From Companilactobacillus kedongensis (GTDB lineage: Bacteria > Bacillota > Bacilli > Lactobacillales > Lactobacillaceae), in the NCBI RefSeq assembly GCF_003946625.1, contig NZ_RHOR01000005.1, positions 1 through 64,000 on the forward strand: 64,000 nt of DNA, read 5' to 3'. Position numbers and translations under genes: made by a program. The notes beneath the pieces are model-generated. The model was not told where the DNA came from. It saw only the letters and a program-made list of their open reading frames with translations, and made no database searches. How positions within the stretch are numbered: the first letter of the stretch is position 1; each line of letters opens with the position of its first letter. Shown piece by piece: positions 51,836 through 59,765 of the stretch.

Positions 51836-52012
51836 AGCCGGAGAGTACAAGAAGAATGGCAGCAGTGAAAATGTCGTTAGGACGGTGGTTTACCGTTCTT
51901 ACGACATCGGCGATTCTGAGATTTGCGAAAAGCAAAGCTCAAAATCGAGATTCCAGACCTTGGCTGGAATCGGCCGCACAGCAGACCATTCTTCTTGTAC
52001 TCGTAGGCGGCT
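51836..52012 (-). repeat. Cloverleaf intergenic repeat, complete copy F (inverted)
   Basis: The outer stem pairs 51843-51867 with 51977-52002 (GAGTACAAGAAGAATGG with CCATTCTTCTTGTACTC) and extends to AGCC/GGCT. Inside are hairpins ATGTCGTTAGGACGG/CCGTTCTTACGACAT, GATTCTGAGATTTGC/GCAAAGCTC-AAATC and GATTCCAG/CTGGAATC. The GATTCTGAGATTTGCG block is the same as in copy E. It lies between coaBC and the permease, both on the plus strand, so it is antisense to any shared transcript. Confidence 0.85.
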
Positions 52013-52191
52013 TGCTCAACGCTACTCCTACATATATGAAAGCGATTACAAAAACTTAGTCTTTTTCCCTAAAATCTATTGTTTTTTACTGAAAAAATTG
52101 ATATAAAAATATATGTTGTTACTAATTTGAGACCACAAGTTGTTTAAACATTGCATCACAAAAATTGTTTAAGTGATTGGGGGCTTCTATT

Positions 52192-53814
52192 ATGGAAGAT
52201 CCGCGTAAAAAATATATTAACTGGCCCACACTAGCATTAATGGGTTTCGTGACTGTCGTCGGATTTGACGACTTGATATACAATTTTCAGAATCAAGGAT
52301 TAAGCGTCATCATCTCTTGGATCCTGATGATCGTACTCTATGTTGTACCGTATTCGATGATGGTAGGACATCTGGGTTCGGCATTTAATCACGAGACCGG
52401 TGGACTGTCATCGTGGGTACGTGGTACTAACGGTGATTTTATGGGTTATTTGACAGCTTGGACACACTGGGCGGCCTCCATTCCCTATATCGTTGATACA
52501 GCCAATACGATTGTTATTGGGATCGGTTGGTTGATCAAAGGTAATGCTAATCTACAAGATCAATTATCAAACAGCGGTTTTGCTCTTCTAACTTTAGTCG
52601 TATTCGTCGTTTTCATTTATATTCAATCAAAATTTAAAAATTCAATGGAATTTCTGAGTAAAGTTGGCGGTATCGCAATGTTCAGCATGACCGTACTATT
52701 CGTAATCATGACCTTCGCAGCATTATCCATGGGTGGACATATTGAAACTGAACCCATTACGGCAAAAGCTCTCATGCCAAAATTTGATTTTCATTATCTA
52801 ACAACCATTGGTTTGTTGATTTATGGAATCAACGGTGCCGAATCCATTGCACCGTTCATAACCAAGATGCGCGATCCTCAAAAAGAATTTCCTAAAGCAA
52901 TGATCATGTTGGCAGCCATGACCGGATTTTTGACGATTTTTGGATCATTCTCATTGAGTGTTTTTTTCAACGCTTATCATTTACCAGCAGATCTCAAAAT
53001 GAATGGCTCATACTACGCTTTTCAAGCACTAGGACAGCATTTTCATCTTGGTAACATTTTTATGTATATTTTTGCTATTACTGAAATTTTTTATCTATCT
53101 GCTTTATTAGCTGTTCTTTTGGATGCGATGACCAGAATGCTGATTTCAGATACTGGAAGCAAATATATTCCCAAAGTACTCCAAAAAACCACTGATTCGG
53201 GTCTACCGATCAATGGTTATCTTTTGACGTGTGGATTAAGCGTTTTCATAATGATGTTGGGAATTTTTCTACCAAGTATGCTGGATGTTTTTGACTGGCT
53301 GCTTAATCTCAATGGAATCATATCTCCAGGTGTTACTTGCTGGGTCTTCTTCGCCTTTATTCAAGCTCGTAAAAGAAGCAGTGAATTTCCTTCCGATTAC
53401 GTCTTTATAAAGAATGACATAATAGCCCAAGCAATCGGCTGGTGGTGTTTAATCATCACTCTAGCCGCTACGATTTTTGGTATCGGTCCAAAGGATGTCC
53501 CTTCGATGTCCGGCACTTGGTGGTATGAATTGATCATTAACGTCGTCGCTATCGCCTCTCTAGTTGGACTTGGCGCTATATTACCTTATCTGGCTAAACG
53601 TGAGGGACGCAGCAATAAAGGCTCTGCCTTTACTCAAAAACAGTGGATCGCCATTTCAACTGCATTATTAGCTACGATCGTCGGTGATCTATATATCGGT
53701 GGAACTCATGTTAAAAATTCTACTTGGTTAATGATTTTAATAACAGCTATCGGAGTTACATTAATATACATTTGTGGTCATAAACAACACGATTTAAAAG
53801 AAGTGAATATATAA
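52192..53814 (+). CDS. APC superfamily amino acid permease (glutamate/GABA antiporter-like)
   Basis: This 540-residue protein has 12-14 hydrophobic segments: NWPTLALMGFVTVVGFDDLIYNFQNQGL, PYSMMVGHLGSAFNHETGGLSSWVRG (family E-x-GG motif), LIYGINGAESIAPFITKMRDPQKEFPKAMI and LNGIISPGVTCWVFFAF. These features fit the glutamate:GABA antiporter-like branch of the APC superfamily. The substrate is unassigned. ATG 52192 follows ATTGGGGGCTTC; a TTG at 52177 would include the ribosome site in the coding region. It ends at a perfect terminator. Confidence 0.85.
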   Translation: MEDPRKKYINWPTLALMGFVTVVGFDDLIYNFQNQGLSVIISWILMIVLYVVPYSMMVGHLGSAFNHETGGLSSWVRGTNGDFMGYLTAWTHWAASIPYIVDTANTIVIGIGWLIKGNANLQDQLSNSGFALLTLVVFVVFIYIQSKFKNSMEFLSKVGGIAMFSMTVLFVIMTFAALSMGGHIETEPITAKALMPKFDFHYLTTIGLLIYGINGAESIAPFITKMRDPQKEFPKAMIMLAAMTGFLTIFGSFSLSVFFNAYHLPADLKMNGSYYAFQALGQHFHLGNIFMYIFAITEIFYLSALLAVLLDAMTRMLISDTGSKYIPKVLQKTTDSGLPINGYLLTCGLSVFIMMLGIFLPSMLDVFDWLLNLNGIISPGVTCWVFFAFIQARKRSSEFPSDYVFIKNDIIAQAIGWWCLIITLAATIFGIGPKDVPSMSGTWWYELIINVVAIASLVGLGAILPYLAKREGRSNKGSAFTQKQWIAISTALLATIVGDLYIGGTHVKNSTWLMILITAIGVTLIYICGHKQHDLKEVNI

Positions 53815-53816
53815 AA

Positions 53817-53846
53817 AATAGCCTATCGGATTTCCGATAGGCTATT
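53817..53846. terminator. Bidirectional terminator
   Basis: AATAGCCTATCGGA pairs perfectly with TCCGATAGGCTATT around a two-base loop, between the convergent permease and MMPL genes. Confidence 0.9.
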
Positions 53847-53856
53847 AATTTACTCA

Positions 53857-56800
53857 TTATTCAGTTGTTTCTGGTTTCTTCTTTTTCTTACGATCATTGA
53901 AACCTTTTTTAGGCTGTGCAACTCGATGAATCCGATTTTCATGCCAAGTCGTCATACTGATCAACGACGAAAGTGTTAGTGGAAGGGCTATTACTAAGAT
54001 AACTAATCCGAAGATAACACCTAAAGCAACTTGAATCAAAGTAGTTACGCCTGATGGGATCAAGGCAGCAAAGGTACCACTCAAAATAATGGCAGCTGAG
54101 ATTACGACTGAACCAATTGCGGTAGCCGCATTCAACATTCTGACCTTGAGATCAGGTTCCTTTTCATCCTTGAAACGAACCATCAAGAAGATACTGTAAT
54201 CGACTCCGAGGGCCATCAACATAATAAATGTAAAGAACGGAGTATTCCAACTTAACATTGAATCTCCAAGTGCAACACGAGAAACAAAACGTGTGATTCC
54301 CATTGATGCTTCATATGTTAACAATAATGTTCCAATAATTGTCATTGGTTGCAAGATCGACTCTGTAACAACGATCAACGCAATACCGATACCAATTGTC
54401 ATAATAGTAGCTGTACGAACAAAGTCGCCATTAGCTAATTTACGTAGATCATTATTTTCAGATGTTTGTCCACCCACGGCAACTTTGGTACCCTTTAGAG
54501 CACTGTGCTTCAAGTGAGACTTCATATCTGATTGAATAGTCTTTAATTGTCCTGAAACTTTTTCGCTATTTGGATCACCCTTGAAGACAAGAGTTAATTC
54601 TGCGATCTTACGATCTTTATCCATATATGCGTCTAGAGATGGTTTGAAGACTGAACTTTGAATTGAAGCCTTTGGAAGATAGAAATCATTTCCAATGTAT
54701 GACTTCTGTACTTCAGTAAGATAAGACTTCATAGATGTATTACCTTGTGCCAATGTATCAAGGCCATCGGTTGCGCTAGTTAATCCATCTTCAAGTGCAG
54801 TAACTTGTGAAGCCATTGCTTGAAGTTGAGTATTCATTTGTTGAACACCACTGTTTACCGTAGCACCTCCACTGGCAACACTTTGGCCACCGCTAGTTAA
54901 TGTAGAACCTGAGGCTGCTAAAGTGCTTGTACCGTTAGCTAAAGTAGACATACCTGAAGTTAATGCTGGTACTTGACCTTGCAACTGTGTCATACCACCA
55001 GAAATTGCTGCTGAACCAGATGACAATTGACTAATTGCACCTTGTAAAGCACCCATTTCAGCGGCTGCAGTTGAAGTATTTTGACCAGTACTTGCTAACA
55101 AGGCTAGAATCTGACTAGCTTGTGAAGATAAAGCACTAACCTGAGTCTGTAATTGAGACAAGCCTGAAGTCAATTGTTGTGAACTGCTTGCTAAAGTAGA
55201 AACGCCGCTTGTCAAAGCAGGCATTGAACTGTTAGCACTTTGAAGTCCACTATTGACGCTGGAGACTCCACTAGTGTATTCATTAATACCACTAGACAAC
55301 TGTTGGGCACCACTTTGTAATTGACTAGTACCATTAGCTAGCTGTTGAACCTGGGCGGTACTTCCACTAATATTAGCGGCTTGTAACTGATTACTTGCTG
55401 ATGTCAAACCAGCTTTGATCTGTTCAATACCTTTAGTTGAAGCATCCAAGCCACTATTAATAGTAGCTAATTGATCTTTTAGATACATACTCTTTATCTT
55501 GCTACCGCCTGGTTGAGTTGCAGAAGCAACTGTTTTAACACCAGGTTCTTGCTTAAGATATTGTGTTAAATCATCAATAGCAGCAAGTTTAGCTTGAGTA
55601 TTTAATTTAGAATCACTTTGAATATAGACTGTTGCGGGAGCAGACATACCCTTGCTAAAGTGATCTTGAATTACTTCATAACCACGTTTAGCTTGATACG
55701 TATCTGGAACTTCATCCGCATTATTGAAATTCAAACTTGCGTTTGAATTGATCAAGAATGGGATTCCAACAGCTGCTATAACAGCAATGATAACAACTGG
55801 GTAGGCCAAAGCTGATCTGGACAAACCATACCAGATACGACTCTTACCTGAACCACTTGTGACCTTGCTTGGCCAGAACATCTTTTCACCAAGTGTTTCC
55901 ATGAAGAACATATTCAATGTCAACAAGACACCAAGTAAGACTAGAACACCGATCGCAACAGCGACCGCACTTTGATAGAATTCAAATTTAGCTAAAGCTA
56001 AAACAGTAAATCCGATCAAGACGGAAATACCACTGTACAAAATTGTACGTCCACCATGTCTTTGGGCATCGTGAGCAGCTTCGACTGCCGGTAATCCTCT
56101 GGAGAGCGCTCCCTTGAAGTAGTTATAAAGCAGGATATTATAATCTGTCCCAATTCCGAATAGTACAACTACCAAGAATACTTGAGTAAAGTTAGAAATT
56201 GGAAAGTTAGCTTTCTCTGCCAGATTCATTACGATACTCAATGATGTGACAAATGCTACACCAACGTTCAATAGTGAAATCAACGGAACAATTGGTGATC
56301 TGAAGACAAGGATCAAGACGATAAAGATAAAGATAACCGCAATGACTTCAGTCTTTTGGATACCTTTTTCAGTAACAGTCGTAAAATCATCATTTAAGGC
56401 ATCAGCACCTGTAACATAGGTCTTAATACCAGAAACTTTCAATTGAGTTTGTAATTCATCAACCTGTTTACTGATATCTCCACTACTCTTAACAGTGATC
56501 TGTGCCAATTGTGTTGTCTTATCTTTGGCAATCAACTGTTTCTTAGTTTGAGCGTTATCGCTCGGACCCATTACCTTCTTAATTTTAAGGTAACTTGTAT
56601 TTTGTAATTGATTTAACTTGTCGGTAATATCTTCTGACTGACTCTTTGATAATTTGGTATTATCTCGATCATTAAAGACAGCCGTATATGTTCTAACCGA
56701 CTTGTTCCCGTTAGCCTTTTTCTCAATCTTCTTAGCCTTTTGACTCTCAGTATAACTTGGTAACGTAATAGTACCGTTATCACGAACAAGCTGAGAAACA

Positions 56801-56883
56801 TTTGGCATGGCAAAGATTGCAGCTAATACAACAACGACCCACAAAACAAGAGCCGCTGTGTATTTTTTAGTAATCCATTTCAT
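53857..56883 (-). CDS. MMPL family RND-type exporter with YhgE-like coiled region
   Basis: This 1008-residue RND-superfamily protein has 12 predicted membrane helices in two sets: helix 1 at about 8-28, helices 2-6 at about 180-370, helix 7 onward at about 795-980. The motif GIGTDYNILLYNYF and its partner GVDYSIFLMVRF are the MMPL proton-relay segments. Between them lies a long extracytoplasmic region of about 420 residues. Its middle consists of Ser/Gln/Gly-rich heptads (SGVSSVNSGLQS, LTSGLSQLQTQV, LTSGMSTLANGTS) like those of YhgE/Pip proteins. Such exporters move lipids, siderophores or drugs. The divergent TetR gene probably regulates it. Confidence 0.9.
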   Translation of the reverse strand: MKWITKKYTAALVLWVVVVLAAIFAMPNVSQLVRDNGTITLPSYTESQKAKKIEKKANGNKSVRTYTAVFNDRDNTKLSKSQSEDITDKLNQLQNTSYLKIKKVMGPSDNAQTKKQLIAKDKTTQLAQITVKSSGDISKQVDELQTQLKVSGIKTYVTGADALNDDFTTVTEKGIQKTEVIAVIFIFIVLILVFRSPIVPLISLLNVGVAFVTSLSIVMNLAEKANFPISNFTQVFLVVVLFGIGTDYNILLYNYFKGALSRGLPAVEAAHDAQRHGGRTILYSGISVLIGFTVLALAKFEFYQSAVAVAIGVLVLLGVLLTLNMFFMETLGEKMFWPSKVTSGSGKSRIWYGLSRSALAYPVVIIAVIAAVGIPFLINSNASLNFNNADEVPDTYQAKRGYEVIQDHFSKGMSAPATVYIQSDSKLNTQAKLAAIDDLTQYLKQEPGVKTVASATQPGGSKIKSMYLKDQLATINSGLDASTKGIEQIKAGLTSASNQLQAANISGSTAQVQQLANGTSQLQSGAQQLSSGINEYTSGVSSVNSGLQSANSSMPALTSGVSTLASSSQQLTSGLSQLQTQVSALSSQASQILALLASTGQNTSTAAAEMGALQGAISQLSSGSAAISGGMTQLQGQVPALTSGMSTLANGTSTLAASGSTLTSGGQSVASGGATVNSGVQQMNTQLQAMASQVTALEDGLTSATDGLDTLAQGNTSMKSYLTEVQKSYIGNDFYLPKASIQSSVFKPSLDAYMDKDRKIAELTLVFKGDPNSEKVSGQLKTIQSDMKSHLKHSALKGTKVAVGGQTSENNDLRKLANGDFVRTATIMTIGIGIALIVVTESILQPMTIIGTLLLTYEASMGITRFVSRVALGDSMLSWNTPFFTFIMLMALGVDYSIFLMVRFKDEKEPDLKVRMLNAATAIGSVVISAAIILSGTFAALIPSGVTTLIQVALGVIFGLVILVIALPLTLSSLISMTTWHENRIHRVAQPKKGFNDRKKKKKPETTE

Positions 56884-56925
56884 TCCTATACTCCCAATCC
56901 CATAATCAATTCAAGTGTAAAATAA

Positions 56926-56939
56926 TTGACAGTTGTCAA
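56926..56939. promoter_or_regulatory. Palindrome in the mmpL-tetR divergent region (possible operator)
   Basis: TTGACAGTTGTCAA has perfect 6-bp arms around a two-base centre. On the minus strand it supplies a TTGACA -35 box for the exporter gene, so a bound TetR repressor would block it. A likely promoter for the TetR gene is TTGCAC-17-TATGTT at 57105-57133. Confidence 0.55.
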
Positions 56940-57177
56940 ACACAAAGTTAATAATAAAATTAATTTCACATATAGGCAAGGGACAATCCAAAAATAACTG
57001 TTAAATTTTAGACATTTCTTAATATAATGCAAAGAAATGAAAAGGCATTTCCTAGTTAACATGAAAATTCAAAAATTCATTGAAAATTTAAATCGGTTAC
57101 ATTTTTGCACTTGTAAAAATATAAACATATGTTAAGGTCAAATTATTCAGATTTAGTGATATAGGGTGAAGTAAATA

Positions 57178-57756
57178 ATGAAAATTGATGTAACTCAGCA
57201 CCTGACTTTAGGGGCAAAGCGAACACTTAAAGCCTTTCGTATAGCGATGTTTGAAGCTTTAAGTGAAAAAGAATTCGATAAAATAACTGTCAACGACATT
57301 TGTAAGAAGAGTGAATATCCACGTGCAACTTTCTATAATTATTTTGACGATAAATACGATCTGCTACAATATTTTTGGTCCTACATTGGAAAAGATATCC
57401 TGTCCAAAATTCCAGATGATTCTGACGAAGAAGAAGGAATAATCAGTATTTTCAATTTACTATTGGATTTTTTCTCCAGTCACCAAGATTTAGTCAAAAA
57501 TGTTATTAAAAATAATGGTGTCGACTCAAATCTCTGGCGCAGCATGTCCGGATATTTACGCCAAGAAGCAAATATTTTAGTCTACAATTACTGTTCAATC
57601 AATAAACAGATAACTGTACCAGTTAAATTGTTGGCTCGCTTTTATAGTGATCTGATTATTGCCGTACTCGAATGGTCCTTGTTTGAACAACCTGATATTA
57701 ATGTTAAGACCGCTGACAAATATCTCGCCTCGCTGTTAAATGGCGACTTTAAGTAA
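57178..57756 (+). CDS. TetR/AcrR family regulator of the MMPL exporter
   Basis: This 192-residue protein has its HTH domain at residues 15-65 (RTLKAFRIAMFEALSEKEFDKITVNDICKKSEYPRATFYNYFDDKYDLLQYF). The rest is helical and resembles the TetR_C group found in Lactobacillales regulators (VKNVIKNNGVDSNLWRSM). It is divergent from the exporter with about 295 bp between the starts, which contain a TTGACA-type palindrome. The usual role would be repression of the exporter until a ligand binds. AGGGTGAAG precedes the ATG. Confidence 0.88.
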   Translation: MKIDVTQHLTLGAKRTLKAFRIAMFEALSEKEFDKITVNDICKKSEYPRATFYNYFDDKYDLLQYFWSYIGKDILSKIPDDSDEEEGIISIFNLLLDFFSSHQDLVKNVIKNNGVDSNLWRSMSGYLRQEANILVYNYCSINKQITVPVKLLARFYSDLIIAVLEWSLFEQPDINVKTADKYLASLLNGDFK

Positions 57757-57818
57757 ATTGATTGGTCACAAATTTTGTAATAAAATAAACTTGAGAATAA
57801 TTATGGGGGAAAGTAATT

Positions 57819-58175
57819 ATGTCAACATTATCAACAAACTCTGAAGTAAAAGCTGCAATTGGGGAGCTCATTAAGGAATTAACAAACTATGATAATCAAT
57901 CACCAGAATTATTAGATATTATCGATGTTTTGGGACAAGTCGAAAAGAAGATAGATAAAAAAAAGCATCCTGAAACATTGGTTATTAGAATGGTAAATTA
58001 CATTCGTAGCACGGCTATGAAGGGTCAAATTCATTTTCTAAAACCTGAAGAAAGTATCATTATTGATCTTGGTGTCTTTGGTCAAAAAGCTGGTCTTAAT
58101 GGTCAGTATATGGCTGATTTTTCGGACAAGTCACAATTTTATAGCTTTACAGAACAAATGCCACGTCATAATTAG
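57819..58175 (+). CDS. Enterocin A-type bacteriocin immunity protein (orphan)
   Basis: This 118-residue helical protein matches the EntA_Immun family: IGELIKELTNYDNQSPELLDIIDVLGQVEKKI, then ETLVIRMVNYIRSTAMKGQIHF and the family ending GLNGQYMADFSDKSQF, near identical in pattern to enterocin A immunity protein. Such four-helix proteins recognise the class IIa bacteriocin-mannose PTS complex and block the pore. No bacteriocin gene, ABC exporter or peptide regulator lies nearby, so it probably protects against bacteriocins of other strains. GGGGGAAAG precedes the ATG. The tail YSFTEQMPRHN is an extension beyond the usual end. Confidence 0.88.
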   Translation: MSTLSTNSEVKAAIGELIKELTNYDNQSPELLDIIDVLGQVEKKIDKKKHPETLVIRMVNYIRSTAMKGQIHFLKPEESIIIDLGVFGQKAGLNGQYMADFSDKSQFYSFTEQMPRHN

Positions 58176-58185
58176 GTTTTAGGAG

Positions 58186-58211
58186 TTGTCTCCAGGGCTG
58201 AAAATATTAAT
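58186..58211 (+). repeat. Left-end fragment of the cloverleaf repeat
   Basis: TTGTCTCCAGGGCTGAAAATATTA matches the outer left end and arm of copies A and B, but no hairpins or right arm follow. Instead, a GTATCACG hairpin begins 11 bp further on. Confidence 0.55.
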
Positions 58212-58221
58212 GTACAGAAAA

Positions 58222-58262
58222 AAGAGTCGTATCACGTTTAAATTCAGCGTGACACGACTCTT
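58222..58262. terminator. Bidirectional terminator hairpin of the GTATCACA family
   Basis: AAGAGTCGTATCACG pairs with CGTGACACGACTCTT around an 11-nt loop, flanked by A6 and T6. It serves the convergent immunity and PspC genes. Confidence 0.88.
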
Positions 58263-58286
58263 TTTTATCAATTTTTAACTTTAATT

Positions 58287-58475
58287 TTAGTATGGCTTTT
58301 CCATCAACATCCATAGCAACAGGTAAACAATAACACCAGGGAAAACCGGAGTTAATGTCAATAACACATATAGGACACGTCCAATTGCTGGGTCCCAGTC
58401 ATAATGTTCACACAGACCGGCGATGACGCCGCCAAAAATTTGATTAGTTCTCGATCTTTTGATTGGAATATGCAT
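58287..58475 (-). CDS. PspC domain membrane peptide
   Basis: This 62-residue protein reads MHIPIKRSRTNQIFGGVIAG, LCEHYDWDPAIGRVLYVLLT and so on, ending YLLLWMLMEKPY. It is a minimal PspC domain: basic start, the I-x-GV-x-x-G-x-x-x-HY-x-WD motif and one or two hydrophobic helices. PspC proteins sense envelope stress in other bacteria. It is nine bases downstream of a close paralogue and shares its transcript. AGGAGATAATA is its ribosome site. Confidence 0.88.
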   Translation of the reverse strand: MHIPIKRSRTNQIFGGVIAGLCEHYDWDPAIGRVLYVLLTLTPVFPGVIVYLLLWMLMEKPY

Positions 58476-58484
58476 TATTATCTC

Positions 58485-58670
58485 CTATTCTGGACTTTCC
58501 ATTAACATCCATAGAACTAGATACGCAATAATTCCTGGAAGTGGAGTTAAAGCAATGATGACCCATAGTACACGAGCAATTGCGGCATTCCAGCCATAAT
58601 GTTCTGCGATACCACCGACTACCCCCGCAATAATTTTGTTATTTCTTGATCTCTTAATTGGAATATGCAT
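58485..58670 (-). CDS. PspC domain membrane peptide, tandem paralogue
   Basis: This 61-residue protein starts MHIPIKRSRNNKIIAGVVGG and has the PspC motif GGIAEHYGWN followed by IARVLWVIIALTPLPGIIAYLVLWMLMESPE. Its first nine residues are the same as in the neighbouring PspC, indicating a recent duplication. I chose ATG 58670, with GGGGGAATTATTT upstream; a longer frame to 58727 adds residues without family support. Both peptides probably respond to membrane stress, as in B. subtilis-type systems, but no LiaRS-like regulator is adjacent. Confidence 0.88.
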   Translation of the reverse strand: MHIPIKRSRNNKIIAGVVGGIAEHYGWNAAIARVLWVIIALTPLPGIIAYLVLWMLMESPE

Positions 58671-58772
58671 AAATAATTCCCCCTTTTCTTTATTAATAAT
58701 ATAATAGATTTCGCGCCCTAAGTACATTCATGACGCTTACAAACACCTTACAATTTTGTAAGATGAATTTTT

Positions 58773-58800
58773 GTTTGCCGTCTCCAGGGATAAGAATATT
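58773..58800 (+). repeat. Left-end fragment of the cloverleaf repeat
   Basis: GTTTGCCGTCTCCAGG at 58773-58788 is a perfect 16-bp inverted copy of 59047-59062, the outer end of copy D, and is followed by ATAAGAATATTC, like the next part of the arm. The fragment and copy D therefore bound a 290-bp segment with inverted ends. Confidence 0.7.
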
Positions 58801-58815
58801 CAACCATAATAAAAA

Positions 58816-58850
58816 CCCCTTAATTTGAATTTAAAAATCAAATTAGGAGG
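58816..58850. terminator. Hairpin between the left-end fragment and copy D
   Basis: CCCCTTAATTTGA pairs with TCAAATTAGGAGG around an AT-rich loop and is followed by CTTATTTT. It is of terminator type, though no gene ends directly before it. Confidence 0.5.
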
Positions 58851-58885
58851 CTTATTTTGTGTAATTATTTTAAATACCAATCAAG

Positions 58886-59059
58886 TCGTAAGGACTGAGG
58901 ATATTTACCAGCTATGACAACGCCGTTATGGCTTTAGCCATTACGGCATCGGGTGAGTTTGGAGACTTGCGAATCTTGCAAGGCTTAAAACCAAGGTGCG
59001 AGACCGTGGCTCGGACCGTCCCGCATAGCAGGTGAATATCCTCAGTCCTGGAGACGGCA
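58886..59059 (-). repeat. Cloverleaf intergenic repeat, complete copy D (inverted)
   Basis: The outer stem pairs 58891-58916 with 59024-59049 at 24 of 26 positions. Inside, plus-strand order is the hairpin GCCGTTATGGCT/AGCCATTACGGC (58922-58947), then GGAGACTTGC/GCAAGGCTT and then GTGCGAGACC/GGCTCGGACC. Read on the minus strand it matches copy A base by base except for stem changes that keep pairing. It begins 14 bp after the metI stop codon. Confidence 0.88.
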
Positions 59060-59073
59060 AACCTAAAACCAAG

Positions 59074-59763
59074 TTAATGTTCCAACTTACGAACTAGCAA
59101 ATCACCAATTCCTTGAATAACGAAAACCAATATCAAAATGAAAATCATTGAGACAATAGTTACATCATTTTCAAATCGTTGATAACCAACAGCGATGGCC
59201 ATATTACCTAAACCACCACCACCAACGGCACCAGCCATGGCAGTTAATCCGATCAAACTAATAGTCGTGAAAGTTCCTGAACGGATCAATTCTGGAAGTC
59301 CCTCTTTTAGATAAACTCTAAAGATGATCTTCATTGGTGATAATCCCATTGCTTCTGCAGCTTCGATCACACCATGATCAACTTCAACTAAAGCTAATTG
59401 AACTTGTCTAGCGAAGAATGGTGCTGTACCAATGATCAACGGTACTAATGCACCTTTTGGTCCAATCGTTTGACCAACGACTAACTTTGTAAAAGGTCCG
59501 ATTACGGCTAACAAAATAACGAAAGGAATCGAACGGAACAGGTTAACTAACTTGTCCAAAATATTGTAGAAAGTCTTGTGCGGAGTAATTCCGTCATCAG
59601 TTGTTACTACTAGCAAAATACCTAGGATGATACCAAAGATACCAGCGAATATGGCACTGACAAAAGTCATATATAATGTTTGCCAAATGGCAACTACGAA
59701 ACCATTGTCACCTTCCCAGTTTGCTACAACATTGGGGAGATATGTATTAATAAAATTGGTCAC
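59074..59763 (-). CDS. metI: Methionine ABC transporter permease MetI
   Basis: This 229-residue permease has five membrane helices. It carries the ABC permease coupling loop EAAEAMGLSPMKIIFRVYLKEGLPELI and the family segment LVNLFRSIPFVILLAVIGP, and ends with GVIQGIGDLLVRKLEH-like VIQGIGDLLVRKLEH. It forms the membrane channel of the MetNIQ methionine importer. It starts at GTG 59763 behind AAGGAGG, two bases after the metN stop codon. Last gene of the T-box controlled operon. Confidence 0.94.
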   Translation of the reverse strand: MTNFINTYLPNVVANWEGDNGFVVAIWQTLYMTFVSAIFAGIFGIILGILLVVTTDDGITPHKTFYNILDKLVNLFRSIPFVILLAVIGPFTKLVVGQTIGPKGALVPLIIGTAPFFARQVQLALVEVDHGVIEAAEAMGLSPMKIIFRVYLKEGLPELIRSGTFTTISLIGLTAMAGAVGGGGLGNMAIAVGYQRFENDVTIVSMIFILILVFVIQGIGDLLVRKLEH

Positions 59764-59765
59764 GG

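Noticed and set aside
51856-52106. Two overlapping plus-strand open frames after coaBC
   Set aside because: They lie within cloverleaf copy F, whose hairpins explain the sequence; no family resemblance and no ribosome site.
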